Source: Lytechinus variegatus (taxonomy: Eukaryota > Echinodermata > Echinoidea > Temnopleuroida > Toxopneustidae). Taken from it: a DNA stretch of 64,000 nt. Below, one piece after another: positions 10,976-23,000 of the stretch. Within the stretch, counting starts at the first letter, position 1. Every line of letters begins with the position of its first letter. The notes under the pieces were generated by a model. That model saw only the letters and a list, made by a program, of their open reading frames with translations, searched no databases and was not told where the DNA came from. The stretch covers positions 10,152,501-10,216,500 of the forward strand of contig NC_054758.1 of assembly GCF_018143015.1 (NCBI RefSeq), read 5' to 3'. A program made the position numbers and the translations under genes.

Positions 10976-13260
10976 CTAAAAATGAGAAAATGATATCGTG
11001 CGGTCAGTCGTACTGGATTATGCATATGGCAAATAGAAACTTAACCATGTGCAGTTATGGTCAATCGCAGAGTCAAACGTTAGGGTATGTTTTTTCCAAA
11101 GCTTTCTTTTTAAGACTATCCAAACGTGTTCAGGGTATTTTTTCCCCATGCTTTTTCCCCGGGTTCATATTCTGGCGACAACTTGTTAGGGGCCAAAGCC
11201 CGCGGAAAAACTTGTTTAGCGTGTTATTTTGCACAAAAAGGAAAACTCGTTTAGGGGGTATTTAGAAATAATTTGGCCACGCATATCACAGCAATACATT
11301 TGACTGTTCCTCGGGCGACAAATCGGCATTATCCATGAATCTGTGGTCAATAAACATGATAAAAAGTGACTGGCTTTTCATGATCACAGTTTTAAATTGG
11401 TCAGATCTTATTACAGCGATATAACAACATAATCATAAAACCACTTTTGATTATTCATTTTTTTCCTTGATATTGTTTTATTTTTTAAAATCAAGACCAA
11501 AATTGGTAATCATAATGCATATAGCATTTTCATTTATTTGATATACCATATATCACCAATGTGCATAGCCAGGTGCCCCCGATCCCAGATCCTCGGATCT
11601 CCAAATCCAGCTCCTTAGACCAATCGGCGTCGGGGTTACACTTCGTAATTCCGAAGGTTCGTAATTCCGAAACACGTAAATTGCCTATACCTCGATGTTC
11701 GTTGATCCGAAAACGTAAAAGGGTTCGTTAATCCGAACATTTGTGGCGTTATTCCGGAGGTTTGTTATTCCAAAGGTTCGTTCATCCGAAAAAGAAATAA
11801 GGTTCGATGTTCCGAAGGTTCGTTAATCCGAAAACGAAATAAGGTTTTTATGTTCCGAAGGTTCGTTAATCTGAAAACAAAATAAGGTTCGTTAATCATT
11901 TCGTTTTCGGACCAACGAACCTTCGGAATTACGAACCTCATTTCCTTTTCGGATTAACGAACTTTCGGAATTACGAACCTCATTTTGTTTTCAGACTAAC
12001 GAACCTTCGGAAATACAAATGTATGCGGGCGTCGGCACCTCCACAATATCATAATTTTAATAATATCTGAATATCGTCCAGCGCTAAGAGAGCAGAATCA
12101 AAATCGGTTAAAATCACACCACGCTGCTTAGTTTGGAAATATCATTCGAAAAATACCAACCCCTTTGTCGGGTGTGTCTAGCTCCTGTTTAGAGAGATGA
12201 TAGACTATACCAGCTCCGTAAGAATCTCCAACTACGTTGATGGATGTACGGCAACGATCCCTGTAATTAAATGAGGGAAAATCATTAATCACGTACCTGG
12301 ACAATCTCATGGGGATGGGCAAATAAAATAGTCTGACCACTATGAGGTCAAAAATCGTTGCAATTTCCTGAAAAATAAAGTTAAGAAAAATAAAGTTCAA
12401 AGGCCGTCTTTTTTTTCCGAAAGCACTTTGTCTCCATTTTATTTGTACTACTATAAACAAATGGGAAAAGTCACCAACTTTTAGAGTCAAAATCAAATTT
12501 ATTGACGTGCACTGGAATTGTTTAAAAAATATGGAAGAAGTATATCACAATGAAGAAACACACGTAATTAAGGAGTACAAGGATGAAGATATGAGCACGA
12601 ACACAGCAATTTTAATTCTTGAATAAAGAGAGATTTTAACAGAAAGCAGAAAGGGAGAAGATTAAGTAGTTAACGTTGTTAAAGGGAGCGAAAGAGAAAT
12701 GAGAAGACAAACATAAGAAAGAAGAAGAAGAGGAAGAAGAAGCAGAAGAAGAAGAAATAGAAGAAGACTAGAAAAAGAAGAACGAGAAAAAAATTAGATG
12801 AGAAAAAGGAGAGAAGGAGGAAGGTAAAGAAGAAGAAAAAGAAGAGGAAAAAGAACAACAAGACGGAAAAGCAAGAAGAACGGAGTATAGAAAAGTCAAA
12901 ATTTGAGCGCTTACAGAAACCAGTCGACAGCCATAAGAAGACCAACGTCTTCTATTGGAAAACCAACGGCAGTCAATACCAATACCAGGGTAACTATGCC
13001 CGCACTTGGTATACTAGCGGCACCAATGCTACCGAGGGTAGCTGTAAGACTGCAAAAACAAAAGGTAGAAAAAAAATAACTTAGAGACAAGAATTTTCCA
13101 CGACAAACACTTTTACTAACATGACTAATTTCTTTATCATCATCATTGCACTGTTTGTCTTGTTTTCCTTCCCCTTTCCTTTTGAGGCCTTTATCAATTT
13201 CAAGCTCTAAGCTTAAGATGGAGGTCTCCCACTTTTCAAAATGTATCATGTCAATATATT

Positions 13261-13291
<31 letters not shown>

Positions 13292-16200
13292 TCTAAAAAG
13301 AAATCAGTAAAAAAATTACTAGTTAATAGGGTCAGCTGGGAGCAACGGTTATTCTAGTCATATTTGACTATTTTCTAGCCGTATTTTACTAGAACATAGT
13401 TATTTCTGACTAGAATATATGTCAGAAATGTGATTATCAGTGATTTTCATATCAGTTGCACCCAGCTGACTACTGCTGTAGTCAATTTGACTGATTTGTT
13501 TTAAGAGTTTATATATATATATTCTGCTATTTGTTTTAGTAATTTAAAAGAGAAGAAATTTATCAGATATAAATATATTTCAATTAGATTGTTAGAATGT
13601 AAATATGGATATGTCATTCATTATTTCATTTGCTTATTATTATGTTATGCCAAGAAAAAATGATCACTCTTGTATATACTTTTGCAATTGGAATGTGGAA
13701 ATAAATAAGTCAAATCAAATCATCATCATGGTACGGAAGAATTAAGTACTTGATCCTGTAGTGCTTTCGATCATTCCTTCGTGATTACTTTTACTGATCT
13801 TTCAAACAACTGACAAACCTGTTATTCTTAAGAATGAAAAGATAGTTTAACCAGATGAGAATTTTTCCATATGAATATTATTATGTATTTAAAGATCGTC
13901 GTAAACACCTCAAGACAAATGTTTTTTTTAATGTGAAATATTGAATCGTGAGACAGAAAATCCAAGCTAAAGTTCTGAGCAATTTGATTCGATAGGATGT
14001 CATCATTTCACGTTCAACCAAAACATACGTCTTGAGTAAATGAGAACACAATGACAACAAAACTACATATAAACATTTCAACTTGGTCACCAAGTTGAGG
14101 CAAGACATGCAAACTATGTATTATTTGTGACAATGAAGAGAAGAAGAAGAAAAAAAAACCTCATATCCTACCTTATAGTGAGGATCTTAGAAAAAGGCAT
14201 AGCAAAGCCATTCATTTGTCCAATGAAGATGGTGGCAACCGCTTCGTAGAGGGCGGTGCCGTCCATATTGACAGTAGCACCAATGGGCAAAACGAATCGT
14301 GTTACTCGCTTGTCCACTTTCAGGTTATCCTCAAGGCAACGAAAAGTTACAGGAAGTGTCGCAGAACTGAGAAAGGACAAAAAAGTGAGGGTTGAAATTA
14401 CCGCATACATTCGTAATTCCGAAGCTTCGTTATTTCGAAGGTTCGTTATTCTGAAGGTTCGTATTTCCGAAGGTTCGTAATTCCGAGGGTTCGTTAGTTC
14501 ATAAAAGAAATGAGGTTCGTAATTCCGAAGGTTCGTTAGTCCGAAAACTAACCGATTAACTAACCTTATTTCGTTTCGGAATAACGAACCTTCGGAACGA
14601 CGAACCTTATTTCGTTTTCGGATTAACGAACCTTCGAAACATCGAACCTTATTTCGTTTTCGGACTAACGAACCTTCGGAACAACGAACCTTATTTCATT
14701 TTCGGATTAACGAACCTTCGGAACATCGAACCTTATTTCGTTTTCGGAATATCGATCCTTCGGAATAACGCCAAAAATGTTCGGCTTAACAAACCCTTTT
14801 ACGTTTTCGGATTAACGAACATCGAGGTAAAGGCAATTTACGTGTTTTGGAATTACGAACCTTCGAAATAAAGAACCTTCGGAATTACGAACCTTTGGAA
14901 TTGCAAAGTCTAACCGAAATTACAGAGGGGTGGTATCAGGGATAGGAATATAGTAGGGACAGTGCTATTTGGAAAACTCTACCAAACGATGCTGTAACTT
15001 CGACCTCTATAGCTGGCTTCCGGGGAGCAACACTGCCTATCATTCAGCAATAAGATGCTGTAAGAGGGACACACACGCACCACCCGCACACTGCACCTAG
15101 CACACTGTATATAGTGCACCAAGAATACCACCACAGGATCAGCACCTCGACTGAAGCACTGGCATGCAGCACTTGTCACAGCACAACCCTCCCCAGGACA
15201 GCGTGTGCGCTTTTGGGGAGAGTACTTCTTCAAGGTTCAAGGGTTGTCAAATGGCGGAGGCAAAATGATACGATCCTAGAAGTGACTTCTTCCTCATTTT
15301 GTGTGATATAATATTCCTTCCTGAAACCTAGGCCTTGCTTTAAAAACATGAAATTCGTGCCCTATAATCGTTGAAAATTATAATGAAATTTTAAAATTAA
15401 ACTGAACCGAACCGTCCGCCAATATTTTTATGTTGACGACTTCGCCGCCGCTTCGAGGCAGGCATTGTCGATCTCTTGCTATGCAGATGAAGCAAAAAAC
15501 CCAACAAAAACTACATAGAGTTCTTTAAAGGGACCGGTCTGAACTTGGTCAGATGCTTTTTACTAAAGATGATCTCTGTCTACGTACAGCGCGCGCAGCG
15601 ATGATATCGAAGTTAATTTGTCGAATTTCGCAAAAATAATACAACATTGCTCCAATCTTTAAGGATTTCAAATCAATCCAGATAATATTAAGTAAATAGT
15701 CACCAAACCAATATCAGATTTAGATTTCAACCTTGCGTATTTGAATCCAAAGCTTATTTTTAATCGAAATATCTGAGATTTGAAAGTTAATCCTTATAGG
15801 GTCAAAATTTAACATAAAACCATTGTTCGGCCGTTCACAGTTCACAGCTTTATCAATTCTATTAAGCCTGGCAGCGGGTAGCTCGAGCGAGCTACCAAAT
15901 CGAACTTAAATTATACCATTCAGATGTAACTCACCTAGACGCAGTAGCGAAAGCTGTGAGCCACGCTTGAAGAATGCCTTCAAAGAATCGGAAAGGGTTT
16001 GTCCTGGTAGTGGCGTAGAAGATGGTCATGAGAATAGCAAGATGGACAAGAAGTCCGAGCACAACAGTTAACATGTATAAGCCGAGAGTGGGTAAAACTT
16101 CTGAGAGGTCCTTCATCGAAAGAATCTTTGCGCAGATGAGACTCATGATGCCCACCGGTGAGTACCTGGGGGATACAAATTTGGGATTTACCAGGGAATC

Positions 16201-17048
16201 TAGAGGATGCACACTACTATAGGTTCCGGTCATATCGGGGAGTTCCCCCCTGACCAGTACCTAAAATGACGTCATTCATAGAAATAAATTCATATAGAAT
16301 CAATGATGCATCTCTGAGAACTTTTTTTCACATGAATATGAATTGGGACTGTTACTGCTTCACATAGGTCCAGTTAGGTGGTATCATGCATTTGATCATT
16401 TTATGGGCACTTTATTAGTTGTCCAAGAATACATATCCGCACTGTTGCTGCAGGTTGTAGTTGTTTTCTTGGGTTAAATGCGCGTATCATTCAGATATGA
16501 TTATTTACGCAGCTAAGTTTCAAAGTAGTCTTGGTTTCAGGCCCCTACCGAGAGAAAGAGCTCAAAAAAATAACATCATAAAAATTATTCTCAGAAAACC
16601 GAGGATATTTGAAGAACTCTTAACACTTATTTTTAGTGATTTTATGTATTTTCATTTTTAACACACGAGTTGTGTGTTGCCTGTATTTATAAAAAAAAGT
16701 GTTGACGCCCTCTACGTACATTCGTTGATTTCATTGATGGTACATGTGGTGGTGGGATCATACTTTGCGTCGGTGTCTTAGATTATATTAAAAATAATTG
16801 AATGAAAACAGAAATTGGTGTCCCCACTTGGATGATTAATGATAAGTGAGTCCCTGATTGTCAAATTACAAGAATGTGAGTGTGCAGGTGAGCTTATGTG
16901 GAGCTGTGTGGGTGTATGGGGGGGGGGGGCTTGTCAACAAAAGACTTGACAAAGACTTGTCAACAAAAGCATTACGGGCATGCATGTATGTTTGTATATA
17001 TATGTGAGTATGTGTGAGGGTGTGTGCGTGCTCTGAGGCCCCCCCCCC

Positions 17049-17086
<38 letters not shown>

Positions 17087-20000
17087 TGCCCCTAACAAAG
17101 TTTGTACAGAATTGTCCAATTACATACCACATAACAATGTTGACAAGTTGCATGGTGAGCTCGGACAATATTTCGAAGAAATCCACCATAACCCGACCTT
17201 TCTCTCCCATTCTACTCAAGAGAATACCGAAAGGGATGCTAAAAACCAGGAGACCTGGAAAGAAAAAAGGGGGTATGATTATGCACCTCAGGTTTTGGAA
17301 CAAATCGCATTTGGCGTATTTTCTGGAAAAAAGCAATGAATAGAATCTAATTTTTTATTCATGGTTCAAAATAACTGACCACACATTAATAGAAAACCCC
17401 ACGATCTTACAAAACAAAAATATCAAGAATCATTCTGTAGATTGTTATAACGGGGAAATTTTTGTAATTTAACAAAACTCATGTCCAATTTGAACCAAAA
17501 AAAGGGAGGAAAGGGTTATATTACAATAAAATTATATTATTCTTCATTCTTTTTACACAACGAAGATAAGATTACATTTTTCTCAAGACTCTGACATGTC
17601 TGATGCAGGAACCTTAAAACTTAACACTTAATACTAATGTATCACTTTATTGCAAATTGTAAGCCTTTATTTTGTAGTTAAGGCCATATTGGTTTAAATT
17701 ATAGCCGATGGTACGATTGTCATGACAATATCACGGTTAGATATCGAAGTCGTTTTTTATTCTTGTAAGGAAGGTAGTTTAGTCAAAGATTTGAAAATAG
17801 CCTATTCGTACGATGACTTCCACTCTTAGAAAATTTATCCTTAAAGGGGAATCCAGCCTTGGCCATAGAATGTTGTGTTGGGAAGGAGAAAAATGAATTA
17901 AACAGAATGGTGAAAGTTTGAAAGAAATCGGACAAGCAATAAGAAAGTTATAGCTGCTTTAAAATTGAGATCACTAATACCATGTAGATATCAAATTGGC
18001 AACTGGGTATGTAAATTATGACAAGGGGCAAGGACAACTTTCCCATAGGCCATGTACTTTATTATCAGGGATTTGTGGTTTTCTCCTGATTACCCATTCC
18101 CCTGGGGCAGTAATCTAAATATAACCCAGGTAGTATATTGTTTAATGTCCTCATGAAAGAAAAATACAATTTGAAATAAAACTTTTGGGGAAAATGACAT
18201 TTTAGCCATAATATGTATTGAAGTACATGGAAGAGTAGTCCTTGCCTTACATCACTATGACATCACATAAGCGGCCAATTTGAAGTCTCCATAGGTATAG
18301 TGATTACCAATATTTACAACTTTTAAAAATTCATAACTTTCTTGTTATTTGTCCAATATTGTTCAAACTTTCACCTATCAACTTGTCTGATTTTTCTTTT
18401 TCTTATAAAAACAAGTTTTTATTTGGGTTGGATTCCCCTTTAAAATAAAAGAAGTTTCTGCAGCAGAGTCTCGAGAACACCTGTAATCTTACTAGATTGC
18501 GTAATCTTACAGGAAATTGGTATTTGGTGTATGTAACCTTACAAATTTCCTTTAATAAAAGTTCACATTTTCCCCATTTTTAAACAGACCTGTTCTGTTA
18601 AATTGCAGAAAAAATGTTCTATGAATTTACAAAATGATTCTGTTATTGCTTTGTGCAAAATTTTCTCTTTTTTGTGTAAAATCAGGTTTTTTAAAAGTGT
18701 ATAACGATACTGTATGTTTTCAGATGTTTCTTTGTTTTGATGATGAACCATAAATGTCAGGATTTTGTATCCATAAACTTTGAACTTGAAATTGTTTTCA
18801 TATCTGATTATTCGCATCAAATGTTACATTTTGTTCCAAGATCGGGTCGTTCACCAATCGTAAGGTGTGCAGTGGCCTATCATTTTTGGCCATTTTTTTG
18901 CTCAGCGATGAAGTGCCCATCCTGTATATAATTTATAATTTCCCAGGATATACCCAGGAGCGCCTCCCCCCCCCCCAAAAAAAAAGACCCAAAACGTTAA
19001 AAATCCTCATCGCATATACACAAATATCAGGTCGTTGTACTGGATTTACTCGAAATGAACTGTCATGGACTTGCTACGTTCTAACATTCACATTCTCATT
19101 ATACGTCAATATGATTAGATGTCACCAGATGCCCATAATTGAAACTGATCCAAAATTGACATATTGTCATCTAGTTTTACACTTTGATTACTTTGAACAA
19201 GATCCAAGTTCTCCGTGCCAAAATATTGTCTTCCTTACTCGTCAGATTACGGAGTGTTGATTGCTTTAAAGGGACGTTCAATGAATTTGTTCATGTAATA
19301 GAAGATAACTATCCACCGGACGTCTACTCACCGGACAACCACCCCCAGGACAACAAGTTCCCAAGGACAACTACTCCTAGGACAACAAGCTCCCTAGGAC
19401 AACTACTCACAGGACAACAAGCTCCCTAGGACAACTACTCCTAGGACAACTACCCCTCAGGACAAATATTCTCTAGGACAGCTACCCCAGGTAAACTACC
19501 CTTCAGGACAACTACCCCGGCATAACCACCCCCAAGGACAACTGCCCTTGAGGACAGTTAACCAATCCCTGTGTCTGTTTACCTCTACCCGTGTGAGCAG
19601 TTAACCCCAGCAACCACATCCCAGACGATTACCCCCCCCCCCACCATCTATTACCATTTATTGGTGTTATCATTATTATTTCTATCACATTCAAAATTAA
19701 ACCCAGGTAAAGAACAAAAGTGTTTACAAAAATTAAGAAATACAGCTAACATTCTGTCCATAAACAGGCTCATACAAATAATATAACAATTTATCAGTGT
19801 GAGGATATGAAGGGTATGTTTATGATTTTAGGCGAGGCGAGCCGAGGGAGAACGTGTGAGGTAGTTAGAGGGCAGCTGGTCAATTCAATTCTTCAATTCT
19901 TTTTTTTCAATTCTTTTTTCAATTGGTCGTCTCCTCCCTCACTTCCGCCCTCTCCAGCCTGAGAAGGTTTTTGTTTTAATGCTTTGCATCATGGTCCTTC

Positions 20001-23000
20001 TTTCTATTATTTGTTTTAATAACATTGCCAAAGTTTGTTGCCGATTGGTTTCCATTCTAGGGGTTCTTGTTCAAGTAAAAGTACGATATTGCTTTAATGG
20101 AATGATATACATGTACTCCGCTTTCTCCTCGTTTTTTCTCTCTTTTTCTTTATTTTCCTGATCACTGTAATATTTTGTACACTAGTATATTCTATTTATC
20201 TTTGATTTTTTATGTAACTTTTATCGTGGAATTTGATGTAAATGATTTGAATGTTGATGATTTATCAATAAAACCATAAATAAAAAAAAGATATAGCAAA
20301 TTATTCATTATTAGCGGATTCATTACAAGTCAATACAATTGTTATCATCATGGTCATCATCACTATCATTACCATCGCCACTATACAGCATTGCTGTTGC
20401 TTTAGATCAAATAAAGTTCGTGTGATGAAAAACAATTAATTGAGTCACGAATATCTTACCGAGCACATTCATGCCATCTTTGTAGCTTTTTGAGATAGTT
20501 GTCTCAGTTCCATTTACTACTGACTCACACATTCCCGTCTCGGATGCATTTTTCCAAGTACAATTGGCATCCTGGAAGGTATCATTGGGTACGAGGACCA
20601 TCTTTTCCTTGATTCCATAAACGGTCATCGCCTGTACGTTAAAGGAAGATCAGCCAGATAAACGGTTTTCGCATAGATAGGAGGGCAGCATAGATTTCGT
20701 GAGCCTATACTTGTATATAACATCTATAACATAAACCCATCTACACCAGACAAAGGAAATTACAATTGATACAGTGTCGAAAATCTGTCTATCGGACGGT
20801 CAATCGGATCGGGGTCGCCCTAGCCACTAACCCCGTCTCTGTGGTCTAATGGTTAAGGCACCTGCGGTCAAAGCTGGGGGCCCGGGTTCTATTCCCGGCA
20901 GAGACATTTTTCGGCATTACCAATTTTTTCTCCAAAATTCAGATAGCTCTGGGGGAACTTTGATTTAAGCTACGCCTACCATTGTTCTCTTCATCAATTT
21001 CTTTCACATAACATGTATCATTTATTTTTAAATTCTTTAATCTTTGCCTATTATTCAAAGTATTATGTGATTATCCTTTCCATCGGTAGAAACCTTAAAA
21101 CTTAGACTGAAGGCGTGGAGCATTGTGGGCCAGTGGATTAGTCTCCGGACTTTTAAACAGAGGGTTGTGGGTTCGAATCCCAGCCATGGCGTAATTTCCT
21201 TCGGCAAGAAATTTATCCACAATTATTACCCAATTATTAGTTTTCATTACCCAAATTTGGGAAGAATTTAACCTAGTTGTGTGAACAGTAATGTCGCCCA
21301 GGGTGGGTTAAAGGTTAGACATTTTTCTGCCCAACTAATTTAAGAGTGTAAACTGTCCGATAAAATGACACTTGTCAGGTAAAACGTCCAAGTCTTTTCA
21401 CGAAACGTTCCTTGTATTTCATTTCCCTTTCTCTAAAAAAAAAACGCACGCGGACTGTGGTGGTTTCAAGTCCGGAAAACCGATATGGGTCATAATATTT
21501 CAACATGGATTGCTAATAACATGAATAAGGTCTAGTAGCTAGAATAGGCATCTTGAAGATGCTTCGAAAAGGGTCAAGTACAAGGGTATTATTGTCAACG
21601 TCTTGTGGAAAAGGCAGAGTTTGGATCGGATAGGCTATTAAATAACTTCAAAACCTTGAGAATGAGTTAGCTCATGCGATTATCTCCCAGTTTTTTCTCC
21701 CCTTTTTTTGGGGGGGGGGGGGACACATAACATAATGCAAACTATGCTTTTCAGTGGATCTCACCATTACAACAAAAAAATTACAACATATCGTGTATTA
21801 CAATTTTTTATATCCTGTACGCTTTGTTTGTTGTCATTTATGTTATTTCAATTGATGCATGACATGTAATTTTTTTCGTTTTATGTTCTTGGAAATAAAC
21901 GAATTATTTTTACAAGTTTCTTTATCTGCTCGTACAGACCTTGGAAATGAAATTTCATGGCAAGGCAAGTTTTACACAAGGCATATGGGATTATTATCTT
22001 ATTTTTATTTTTTCAAATTAGAATTGCACAAAAATATCCAAGGTCGACGAAAAGGGGATCAAGGCTAGCCCAAAAGGCGCCCACGGCCGCTGCCCATGAT
22101 GGATTTGGATAAATGGTGACGCAGTGGAAGAGAGAGAGTCCGCCCCAACGAGGAGCCATGGATTCGATACCCGGACTAGTCACACCTAAGACTTCAAAAA
22201 AATCAGACTTTCTATCTTCTTGTCAAGCACTCGACGTACATAAAACGAAGAGGGCTGGGGTCGAAAACAATTATAAGTGGCTACCCAGTTAAATAAGAAT
22301 TATAACTGATTAAAGACCATACCTGTTGGAAACATGCTTGCACCAGATTAGAGGGGAACAGATTCCTGTCGGAAAGGAAAGAGAGAGAGATAAAGAGAGA
22401 GGGGGAGAGAAAACTGTAATTGAGAATGGAGGAAGTTAATTTATTATCAATCAGAAGTTATTATTAGCAGATGATACAAGGAACGATTATGAGAATAAAC
22501 ATTAATGAAAGATACAGATATACTGCTTTGATAGATTACAAGTGACTTTGAAAGCATGTGCGGTGACATGATAGCTAAGTGGTAGAGCGCCCGCCTCATG
22601 GACGGGAGGTCGTGGGTTCGATCCCCCGGCCGAGTCATACCAAAGACTTATAAAAATGGGACCTTCTGCCTTCTTGCTTGGCGCTCAGCATTTAGAATGG
22701 AGAAGGGTAATAATAACATATTATGTTATGCAGGGCCCGCTGGAAGAACAGCTTACAGCTGAGAGTGGCTACCCTGGGTAAATAAGAGTTATTATTATTA
22801 TATTTGGTTTGGGATGACGTACTCCGATAGGCCGCCCCCTGTACAAAATTCAAAATTCGAGCCGGACGACTCTCCGTCCCTTCTCCTTGATCGCCGCTAG
22901 TGGGGGGGGGGGGCGAACATCTCATAGCCTTTTTATTAGCTATTTATTCTCTTTTCTTCATCCAGTTTCTAAATTTCCCGTTTATTTCTTTACTAATGGA

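Noticed and set aside
14256..17343. Plus-strand frames overlapping SLC1A exons (14256-14480, 16022-16222, 17014-17343)
   Set aside because: Antisense shadows of real exons or of the poly(A) tract.
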